The position numbers and the translations under genes were made by a program. Shown here piece after piece: positions 5,681-10,492 of a stretch of 10,492 nt of DNA (positions within the stretch are counted from its first letter, which is position 1; every line of letters starts with the position of its first letter). Under the pieces are notes generated by a model, which did no database searches, was not told the DNA's origin, and worked only from the letters and a program-made list of their open reading frames with translations. Source of the stretch: Chrysochromulina parva (Eukaryota > Haptophyta > Prymnesiales > Chrysochromulinaceae); NCBI GenBank assembly GCA_002887195.1, contig PJAB01002105.1, forward strand, positions 1 to 10,492, given 5' to 3'.

Positions 5681-8189
5681 AGGCGGCGGTGGAGGTGGAG
5701 GCGGCGGTAGCGGTGGAGGGGGCAGCAGCGATGGTGGAGGGGGCAGCACCGGTGGTGGAGGGGGCAGCAGCGGTGGTGCCGGTGGCGGTGGTGGCCCAGG
5801 CGGTGAAGCACCTTTATTTCAAGAGGACGACGAGATGACCAATGAAGACGAGGAGATGATCAGCGAAGACGATGAGATGGCTCAATCCGGGGGAGGAACT
5901 CAACTCGATGAGGGCAACACACAAGACGACTCGCACTCCGAGGAGCGTCTCCTCGAGGTCACTCGAGCCGTCGGCCCGGGACCATCAGCGTTCGGCTGGC
6001 CATCTGCAGGGCCACCTTTGACGTCTAGTGCGACCCTTGAGAGGCATCTTGCATCGCAGGTGGTTTCACTAGCGGCGCTCCAAACTCTGGACTATTGGCC
6101 GTGCGCGTCCTGCGAGGACTTCTTCAATCAGGCGGATGCCCCATCCTGCGCCAACTGCGATCAGCCTCGTATCCAGAATCTTCAAGGCGCATGCTCGGCG
6201 GCTGCCATGCCGACGGTACCTCTTCCTGCAGGAACAGAGGAGACCAACGCAGCGGCATCAAACGACCCGGCTGCGACGGCAGCGGAAGCGGTGCAAGCAG
6301 CGGGAGCGGCTGCCGGGGAAGAGCATATGAACGATTGCCACTCCGAATCAATATTGTACGCGATGGACGCGGCAACGATTGATGACAGCCCCTCAGAGAA
6401 GGACGAGCCTGCCCGTTATGGCAGCCAGCAAGAGAGCAGTAGCTATGGCATCGGAGGCCAAGTCAACAGTCTCTTCGACAGCGTTGGCGACTATGGCGGC
6501 CTGCAGCTGTCAACTGAACCGCAGTCCGCGGAGGTGAGTGGGCAGGTAGAGTCCATGGATGAGGAAGACGAATCGTCGATGCCATCGCAAGTGTACTCAA
6601 TGGGCCTTTCGTTGTTGCCGCCCCTCGTGCCCTCGCGGCCTGCAGATGCCCAACCGCCCTCGTCGCACCCAGAACCTCTACCTGCTACGGATGCAGAGCC
6701 CTCAGATGAGAAAATCGCGCGGCTGATGCAGTTTCTCGTCAACCCCATCATGCCGCTGCCCACCTCCCCTGGCGCACAAGACGCCGGCATCGATTACGGC
6801 GAGAGCGCTGCTGATATCGCGGCAGATAGCATGGCAGTTCACATCGCTGCCGAGGCGGACCAAGAGATGGCGCCCGCTCCCTCGACCTCGAAAGCGGCCC
6901 GAGTTGCTGATCTGCAGGCTCAGCTAGCGGCGGCACTAGCGGAGCTAGCGGCAGAGCAAGCCGCTACTTCCGGCGGCATTTGGCGTCCCACGCGAGCGTG
7001 CCAATCATTCATGCCGCCTCCCACCGCACCTGGCGAACACGACGCCGGCATCGATTACGGCGAGATCGCTGCGGATATCGCGGCCGACAACTCCGGTCGG
7101 CGGATCGATGCAGCAAGTGCTCGCGAGCTGCTGCGCCAGGCTCATGGCGATACGGTAGACGCGGTGTGTCTATTCAAAGAGCACGCTACACGGCAAGGCC
7201 AACCCTCTTCATCTGCCGCTGCTGCTGGCGCGCCGGCTATTCAGCAGGGCGAAGCCCCAGCCATTTCCATCGGGGCTTTGTGCCTCGTCCAACCGCCCTC
7301 GCCCCCGCACCCTAGCGGTGCATGCCCAAGCGGTGCGGGCGTAGGTGGTCCAGGGCTAATCGGTGCGAGCCCAAGCGGTGCGGGCGTAGGTGGTACAGGG
7401 CTAAGCGAGGCGAGCCCAAGCGGTGCGACAAAGTCCACAGAGCCAGCTGCCGCGGACATGGCGGTGCGTACCAAGCCACCACCTGGCTGGACTAAGGTGA
7501 TGGATTTCGGCAAACCGAAAGGCTATCGCTCACCCGATGGGCGCAAGGCCATTTCTCTTCCAGCTGCTTGGCGCCTGTACGACGAGCAGCAGCATGCAGG
7601 CCCAAGCGGGGCGGGCGTAGGTGGTGCAGGCCTAAGCGAGGCGAGCCCAAGCGGTGCGGGCACTCTTCCTCACACTGGCTCCAGCCGCAGCCCCGGCCCA
7701 AGCACAGGATGCGACACAGGCAGCTCGAGCACCCATGCGGGCCCACAGCGCATGCCAATGCCACAAGGGGCGGTCCTGACCCATGGCACGTTCCAGCCTC
7801 GTGCTCTGTTCTTGCCATCGAAGCGCAAGAAGGAGTACTCCTGTAGTCGATGTGGCCAACTCAACAGTCACTACGCTCCACGGTGTCCGTTCCCGGATGA
7901 GTTTCGGTCGAGTCCACCAGCTCCACCTTCACTGCAACCAGCCGCTGCGCCGCCGCACCAGCATCCAACCGTCCCTCCAGCTGCCGCTGCCACCGCCGCT
8001 GCCGCCTTGAGCGCATCGGCGCAACCTCAGGCAGGATCTGCCGTTGACCCGATCGTCATCGACGCCGCTTTGTCGGCACAGCTCGCCCACATGCGTGCCA
8101 TGGGCTTCTCACATGCGGAATCTCGGTGGGCTCTCGAGAACGCGAGAGGTGACATCTATGAAGCCATCGACTTGTTGTTCAAGCTATGA
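249..8189 (+). CDS. Giant RecB-type nuclease / SF1B (UPF1-Dna2-like) helicase with multidomain ubiquitin- and zinc-binding tail
   Basis: The frame has 2646 codons without interruption and ends in TGA at 8187-8189. GTG at 249 is only the frame limit. The first in-frame ATG is at 345 (residue 33), in weak context, and translation probably enters from an upstream exon. Domains in order are: PD-(D/E)XK nuclease (D46, D91-x-K93, Q105, Y109); a cysteine cluster (C184, C190, C193); a degenerate RNase H-like region (about 313-430); an SF1B helicase (about 860-1395) with complete motifs; ankyrin-like repeats (1537-1592); glycine tract (1784-1852); acidic heptads (1859-1879); C2-C2 zinc finger (1952-1970); short coiled coil (about 2217-2240); MBD-like segment (2409-2448); zinc knuckle (2532-2546); and UBA (2608-2646). 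Family knowledge suggests ATP-driven unwinding coupled to DNA cleavage, as in Dna2 or bacterial TM0106-type nuclease-helicases. The tail suggests regulated recruitment in the nucleus. RNA as substrate is not excluded. The enzymatic core is secure. The tail calls vary in strength and the biological role is unknown. Confidence 0.85.
366..845 (+). other. PD-(D/E)XK (RecB/TM0106-like) nuclease domain with C-terminal cysteine cluster
   Basis: Protein residues about 40-199 of the large frame. The core signature is GRGYVDFLL (acidic D46), then VIDAKAT (D91-x-K93), then a helix with Q105 and Y109 in KVQVTIYHLLL. This is the order seen in RecB-family nucleases, where the two acids and the lysine bind metal and the Q/Y helix contacts DNA. 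A cysteine group follows (C184, C190-x2-C193), in the place where Dna2 and Cas4-type enzymes carry iron-sulfur ligands. With only three clustered cysteines here, a cluster would need a fourth ligand from upstream (C12, C18 or the missing N-terminus). The catalytic residues are intact, so an active nuclease is expected. Confidence 0.75.
1185..1539 (+). other. Degenerate RNase H-like region between nuclease and helicase
   Basis: Residues about 313-430. In TM0106-type proteins an RNase H-fold domain with an acidic D-x-E strand sits here. The corresponding strand reads LFLCLLNDPYVQQPYAWALELE, with no D-x-E, and a later ALYMAEKHEHTTLLRLL matches the position of the usual (Y-x-x-x-E...L) segment. 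I infer a structural remnant without catalysis. The assignment rests on position and weak pattern, so it is tentative. Confidence 0.35.
3168..3257 (+). repeat. 45-bp in-frame tandem duplication inside the helicase domain
   Basis: Two adjacent copies (3168-3212 and 3213-3257) differ only at the last base (A versus G). Each encodes YRVEMIEEGGGTVFV, so residues 974-988 are repeated as 989-1003, between helicase motifs Ia and II. The near identity indicates a recent duplication or an assembly artefact. It keeps frame and would add an extra beta-hairpin-like element to the 1B/1C insert region of the helicase. Confidence 0.95.
3894..3929 (+). repeat. 12-bp x3 tandem repeat (VTGG)n in the helicase domain
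   Basis: Three copies of GTCACCGGCGGC encode VTGGVTGGVTGG (residues 1216-1227), lying in a loop between the N-x-R region and motif V, after a Cys/His-containing stretch (HRRGCRCH). It is an in-frame microsatellite likely to vary in copy number. Confidence 0.9.
4857..5027 (+). other. Ankyrin-like repeats (about 1.5-2 units)
   Basis: Residues 1537-1592. GEATPLHEAAWNSSSVAVVQ then ALLAANPEA matches one ankyrin unit (TPLH at 1540-1543, then LL in the second helix). GGWLPLHYAEDEEIQKAA starts a second unit, with its PLHYA at 1576-1580. Such a short array would probably be a protein-docking surface. It follows the helicase after a ~120-residue disordered linker. Confidence 0.65.
5598..5804 (+). repeat. 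Glycine tract encoded by GGTGGC-type hexamer repeats
   Basis: Residues 1784-1852 are almost all glycine with scattered Ser, Ala, Asp, Thr and one Trp. The purest DNA part (about 5629-5670) is alternating GGT and GGC codons, and the rest is GGA/GGC/GGG-rich. This is a slippage-prone simple repeat. The protein stretch would be a flexible linker or low-complexity segment. All overlapping frames on both strands stay open across it, which produces spurious His/Arg- and Pro-rich ORFs. Confidence 0.95.
5823..5885 (+). repeat. 21-bp x3 acidic heptad repeat (E-D-[DE]-E-M-x-x)
   Basis: Three diverged 21-base units (5823-5843, 5844-5864, 5865-5885) encode EDDEMTN, EDEEMIS and EDDEMAQ (residues 1859-1879). 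This strongly acidic Met-containing patch directly follows the glycine tract. Function is unknown; acidic low-complexity patches often mediate contacts with basic proteins. Confidence 0.85.
6090..6170 (+). other. RanBP2-like C2-C2 zinc finger
   Basis: DYWPCASCEDFF then NQADAPSCANCDQPR gives W1950-x-C1952-x2-C1955-x11-C1967-x2-C1970, with an Asn after the first pair. This is close to the RanBP2/NZF pattern (W-x-C-x2-4-C-x3-N-x6-C-x2-C). Members bind ubiquitin, single-stranded RNA or proteins. The Thr-Phe pair used by ubiquitin-binding NZF fingers is absent, so the ligand is not predicted. Confidence 0.7.
6750..7088 (+). repeat. Dispersed 78-bp direct repeat (26 residues, two copies)
   Basis: Copy 1 at 6750-6827 encodes MPLPTSPGAQDAGIDYGE followed by SAADIAAD. 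Copy 2 at 7011-7088 encodes MPPPTAPGEHDAGIDYGE followed by IAADIAAD. The last 48 bases of the two copies differ at four positions, three of them in third codon positions. Starts are 261 bases apart, separated by a predicted short coiled coil (about residues 2217-2240). A UBA-like helix pattern, IDAASARELLRQAHGDTVDA (from residue 2286), follows copy 2 only. Confidence 0.85.
7320..7430 (+). repeat. 45-bp minisatellite, block 1 (15-residue unit ASPSGAGVGGxGLxx)
   Basis: Unit 1 is at 7320-7364 (ACPSGAGVGGPGLIG), unit 2 at 7365-7409 (ASPSGAGVGGTGLSE), and a truncated unit 3 begins at 7410 (ASPSGAT). The units are highly similar at DNA level. The same unit recurs at 7596-7661, on the other side of the MBD-like segment. 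Confidence 0.93.
7473..7592 (+). other. MBD-like segment
   Basis: Residues 2409-2448. KPPPGWTKVMDF, then GKPKGYRSPDGRKAISLPAA and WRLYDEQ follow the methyl-CpG-binding-domain outline: P-x-G-W, a basic strand, Y-x-S-P-x-G-(K/R)-x, then a helix. The YRSPDGRK core fits best. About 40 residues are present, shorter than a typical 60-70 residue MBD, so binding to methylated DNA is only a possibility. Confidence 0.5.
7596..7661 (+). repeat. 45-bp minisatellite, block 2
   Basis: One full unit at 7596-7640 (AGPSGAGVGGAGLSE) and a partial one from 7641 (ASPSGAG). They match block 1 (7320-7430) closely, so the MBD-like segment sits between two parts of what was probably one array or was copied into it. 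Confidence 0.9.
7836..7890 (+). other. CCHC-type zinc knuckle
   Basis: YSCSRCGQLNSHYAPRCPFP gives C2532-x2-C2535-x5-H2541-x4-C2546, one residue longer in the middle than the classic CX2CX4HX4C knuckle. It is preceded by a basic cluster, SKRKKEY, which could serve as a nuclear localisation signal. Zinc knuckles bind single-stranded nucleic acid or protein. Confidence 0.65.
8046..8186 (+). other. C-terminal UBA domain preceded by SIM-like motif
   Basis: Residues 2608-2646 end the protein. LSAQLAHMRAMGFSHAES then RWALENARGDIYEAIDLLF has the UBA hallmarks: MGF loop (2618-2620), a central A-L helix, a G-D turn, and a final A-x-x-L-L helix. It should bind ubiquitin. Just before it, DPIVID (2600-2605) resembles a SUMO-interacting motif (hydrophobic core followed by acid). 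The UBA call is strong and the SIM call is weak. Confidence 0.85.
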
Positions 8190-8379
8190 CGTACTTCACA
8201 CCGAGTCGATGCCGATGACTCAAGATCCTGATGACCCGCGGACGAAACGTGTGCACCGCCGGTCAATACAGCCGCGTATGAGTACTGTTATTTCTTTGTA
8301 AAAATTCCAACAGCTCATGGCGCGCATGAGTTTCCACTGATGTATATACATACGATGTGTGAACGGTTCACTGATGTCA
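8190..8379. other. Intergenic spacer between convergent genes (shared 3' region)
   Basis: This 190-base spacer separates the TGA of the plus-strand gene and the TGA of the minus-strand gene, and is visibly richer in A/T than either coding region. It holds TGTAA at 8297-8301, about 108 bases after the plus-strand stop, a pentamer that acts as the poly(A) signal in green algae. Three palindromic elements follow: CTCATG-5 nt-CATGAG (8314-8330), TGTATATACA (8341-8350) and GTGAAC-G-GTTCAC (8359-8371). No gene is visible. Shared cleavage/polyadenylation signals are a reasonable inference but unproven. Confidence 0.5.
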
Positions 8380-10098
8380 TCACAGCGTGGCACCCGCTGC
8401 GGCCGCGGCGTACAACTCCGTCAGATTCCACCTCTGTGCTCTCTCCACCACCGTGCCTCGTTGCCTCCGCCTCCGTCCACTCGCTCGCATCGCACGCGCC
8501 GCGCGTGCTGTCATCATCGAGGCGGGTTCGGCGGCAGCCGTGGCGTTGTTCGTCACCGCAGTGCCAGTGCCTACCATGGCAAAGAACGCCATCGCGTCGA
8601 AGCCACCGCACGGTCGAGCGTCCTGCAGGCTGCACGTCGACGCGCAGTCAGAGAGCGGCCGATGCGAGCGCGGGCCGCCAGCGCCCCCGTCGCTGGCAAG
8701 GGCGTTGAGCGCGCGTGTCTGCGCCGCCCGGCTGCAAAAGCACTTTCCGAGACGGTGCCCGTTGCCGCTGCAGAAGCCGCCGCATTGCATCGCAAAGTAG
8801 GCGGCGCTGCGCGTACGGCAGGCGACCGCGCATGCGGCGACGGTGAAGCGGCGGAGCGGGCGCTTCGCCGGCACCTCCTCGAAGGCTCTCGCGTGGGTTC
8901 GCGTATCGAGGCACCCGATAAAAGGCTCGGCAGCGGCTGGCGGCGGCTGCGGCACAAAGTAAGGCTGGTGTGGCCGCTCGCGCTCGTGCTGCGCGACGTG
9001 CAGCTCGATCGCCTTCGTGATGAAGCGCGCGCGCGCGTCCCACGTGTGCACGCGCTGCGCGAGTGCGGCCGCGGCGCGCACGATGCGCCGGCGCGCGGGC
9101 TCATCATGCAGGTACTTGAGAATCTTGGCGCGCAGGTCGTCCATGCCGTCGAAGACGACGGCATGCACACCGTCCTCGAAGAGCTCATCGTACGCGCCCG
9201 GGTTGCGGTTGCATAGCAGCATCGTCGTGCCGCTCGCCAGCACCTCAAAGTAGCGCGTGCCCACGATGTCGCTCGGGCCGGTGGTGCTCACCCACATCTT
9301 GCTGAGGCTGAGCTGACGCACGTAGCCGTCGCGATCGAGCGCCTTCCACGAGTTGTTGGTGCCCACGCGCATCGACGTCTGCTGCCACGTGCCCAGGTAG
9401 GAGCTCACATTCATCGAGCGCACGAGCGCGAGGATTGCCTCGCGCAGTGGGTACTTGTGGTTGCTCGCGCCCGTGAAGCCCACGTCGAAGCGCTGCGGCG
9501 CGCCGGCGTCGAGCGTGCCCGCATGCTTGCCGTAGAGCGCGGCGTCTACGCCAAATGGCAGCCGGTAGTGCGGGACGCCCGACTCCTGCGTGAAGTTGTC
9601 GGCGAGCTTGAGCCACGTAAAACCGACGATGGCGCCCGCAGCGCGCGCCCAGCGCAGCTTTGCGCTCGCATCGCCGACAATCTCGCGCGCCGTCGCCGCG
9701 TACATCTTGTTCTGCACGACAGCGAGCGGCAGGTGCGCGAAGCGCGAGCGGTCGAAGCCGAGCGTCTCGTCTGCGTGTGCGACGTTGGACATGTAGCGCG
9801 GGCCGGCGACCACCACCTGCGGCTCGAAGCCGGGCGCGCGCCCGCGGCCCTCGACGCACGTGACCGAGTGGTGCGGCACGCACATTTGATGTAGCCGTGC
9901 CATTGCGTCCTTGAGGTCGCAATAGTACGTCCACGTACGACAGTCGAGTGTGTTCTCAAGCCAGACGATATTGAGCCGCCGCGGCTCATAGCCGCTGAGC
10001 TGGTCGAAGCGCAGCGCGCTCATGGCCGACGGTCGCCAGCCCGACACGTCGTCGGAGCGGCCCGCCGCCGACGAGGATCCGAGCGCTGGCGCGGCCAT
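8380..10098 (-). CDS. CgeB/GT4-like glycosyltransferase with C-terminal WSC domain
   Basis: An open frame of 572 codons. Residues about 205-365 form the C-terminal Rossmann half of a GT-B glycosyltransferase of the CgeB/Glyco_trans_1_2 type: DVGFTGASN (205-213), SLSKMWVSTTG, then GTRYFEVLASGTTMLLC (280-296, E285 in the donor-sugar site) and ELFEDGVHAVVF (305-316). Residues about 393-508 form a WSC domain with C396, C423, C427, C453, C455, C485, C489 and C497, and the CGGFDA end motif. The likely role is glycosyl transfer in the secretory pathway or at the cell surface, with WSC contacting polysaccharide. Five N-glycosylation sequons (N168, N230, N248, N518, N558) agree with a luminal location. 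However, no signal peptide or membrane anchor is encoded from either ATG (10098, or 10023 with better context), so an upstream exon is probably missing. The donor and acceptor sugars are unknown. Confidence 0.82.
   Translation of the reverse strand: MAAPALGSSSAAGRSDDVSGWRPSAMSALRFDQLSGYEPRRLNIVWLENTLDCRTWTYYCDLKDAMARLHQMCVPHHSVTCVEGRGRAPGFEPQVVVAGPRYMSNVAHADETLGFDRSRFAHLPLAVVQNKMYAATAREIVGDASAKLRWARAAGAIVGFTWLKLADNFTQESGVPHYRLPFGVDAALYGKHAGTLDAGAPQRFDVGFTGASNHKYPLREAILALVRSMNVSSYLGTWQQTSMRVGTNNSWKALDRDGYVRQLSLSKMWVSTTGPSDIVGTRYFEVLASGTTMLLCNRNPGAYDELFEDGVHAVVFDGMDDLRAKILKYLHDEPARRRIVRAAAALAQRVHTWDARARFITKAIELHVAQHERERPHQPYFVPQPPPAAAEPFIGCLDTRTHARAFEEVPAKRPLRRFTVAACAVACRTRSAAYFAMQCGGFCSGNGHRLGKCFCSRAAQTRALNALASDGGAGGPRSHRPLSDCASTCSLQDARPCGGFDAMAFFAMVGTGTAVTNNATAAAEPASMMTARAARAMRASGRRRRQRGTVVERAQRWNLTELYAAAAAGATL
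8575..8922 (-). other. WSC carbohydrate-binding domain with an extra cysteine pair
   Basis: Residues 393-508. The opening FIGCLDTR, the FTVAACAVAC helix, the CFCS strand, the DCASTC motif and the terminal PCGGFDAMAFF follow the WSC outline with its eight expected cysteines. Two more (C439 and C443, in QCGGFCSG) sit where most WSC domains have none, and could form a fifth disulfide. A long Gly/Arg/Ser insertion (about 461-483) separates the CFC strand from the DCASTC motif. Confidence 0.78.
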
Positions 10099-10123
10099 CG
10101 ATCGTGCCCGCCGCGCCGCGTGG

Positions 10124-10129
10124 ACTTAC
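10124..10129 (-). other. Candidate 5' splice site (GTAAGT) upstream of the glycosyltransferase frame
   Basis: On the minus strand the sequence reads GTGCCATG|GTAAGT, a very good donor. The TAA inside it (10128-10126) is the in-frame stop that limits the 572-codon frame upstream. Possible acceptors on the same strand are CCAG at 10089-10086 (44-base intron) and CCAG at 10003-10000 (130-base intron, which would join ATG at 10132 in frame to Leu-Ser-Gly at residue 34). The upstream exon could carry the missing targeting signal. Confidence 0.4.
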
Positions 10130-10132
10130 CAT

Positions 10133-10492
10133 GGCACCAGAAATCACCGCACCCGAGAAACAGGTGGGGCGGAGTTGGTGCGTTCACGCGAAGCACAGAA
10201 GGAGTGAGCACGTGAACCAAAAGAAGACGCAGTAACCGCTGACTCCATTTGGCCACGTAGCTCCACAATTCGAGCTCCAAAACGCATTCTCTCGCCTGAT
10301 CTCGATGGTGTGTCTCTTATAGAGTGGTGTGCGATCCTAAGATAAAGAGTGGCCGACGTATGACGCACACTGTGCAGTACGGAAACCTACAATATGCACT
10401 CGAGAACCCTTTACGACACATGCGAGCATGCACAGTATTCCCCTACGCAAGAAGAGTGATGCTCTCCGATCATCAGCCCGGTCGGGATATCT
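10133..10492 (-). promoter_or_regulatory. 5' flank / presumed promoter region of the glycosyltransferase gene
   Basis: About 360 bases with no convincing gene and a lower GC content than the coding regions. A TATA-like TATAAGA lies on the minus strand at 10321-10315. A minus-strand frame open from about 10316 to the donor encodes a hydrophobic run (LLRLLLVHVLTPSVL) that could resemble a membrane anchor, but it has no ATG, so it is not called. Nothing on the plus strand here looks coding. Confidence 0.25.

Noticed and set aside
8359..9216. 285-codon plus-strand open frame across the 3' half of the glycosyltransferase
   Set aside because: The minus strand shows clear GT and WSC motifs over the same bases. 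The plus-strand translation is an Arg/Ala-rich shadow.
10144..10368. 74-codon minus-strand ORF upstream of the glycosyltransferase
   Set aside because: No recognisable motif, a mixed composition, and a stop just before the splice donor. It could be a leader ORF, but nothing supports that.
1..10492. Giant-virus (pandoravirus-like) origin, suggested by high GC genes, AT-richer spacers and palindromes near gene ends
   Set aside because: The stems are short, and the WSC-glycosyltransferase, UBA, MBD-like segment and coding minisatellites fit a cellular algal genome better. It is not excluded; flanking sequence would settle it.
1..10492. Transposon, insertion sequence, tRNA or rRNA
   Set aside because: No transposase, terminal repeats, target-site duplications, cloverleaf or conserved rRNA segments were seen on either strand.

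Overview
The window looks like nuclear DNA of a unicellular eukaryote, most likely a GC-rich alga (haptophyte- or stramenopile-like). The reasons are very long GC-rich frames rich in Ala, Arg and Gly, no bacterial operon layout or ribosome binding sites, eukaryotic-type modules (UBA, RanBP2-like and CCHC zinc fingers, an MBD-like segment, ankyrin, WSC), coding minisatellites, and consensus 5' splice sites at the 5' limits of both large frames. The species cannot be named from the sequence. A GC-rich giant virus was considered and is less likely.

Layout: (1) Bases 1-244 hold an open frame running in from the left edge, probably an upstream exon. (2) Bases 249-8189, plus strand, form one uninterrupted frame of 2646 codons. 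Its N-terminal ~1400 residues are a RecB-type PD-(D/E)XK nuclease joined to a UPF1/Dna2-type SF1B helicase with all main motifs intact. The remaining ~1250 residues are a low-complexity tail carrying ankyrin-like repeats, a long glycine tract, acidic heptads, a C2-C2 zinc finger, a short coiled coil, an MBD-like segment between two minisatellite blocks, a zinc knuckle and a terminal UBA domain. (3) Bases 8190-8379 are a short AT-richer spacer between two convergent genes, with three small palindromes and a TGTAA element. (4) Bases 10098-8380, minus strand, encode a 572-residue CgeB/GT4-like glycosyltransferase fused to a C-terminal WSC domain. (5) Bases 10099-10492 are its 5' flank, with a consensus splice donor and a weak TATA-like motif.

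The two genes show no functional link. The first looks like a nuclear DNA (or RNA) processing enzyme with added modules that could recruit it through ubiquitin, SUMO or modified DNA. The second looks like a secretory-pathway or cell-surface glycosylation enzyme. The main interest is the tail of the first gene, an architecture I do not recognise as a described family, together with the several fresh in-frame duplications that seem to be shaping it. The 5' ends of both genes are unresolved.
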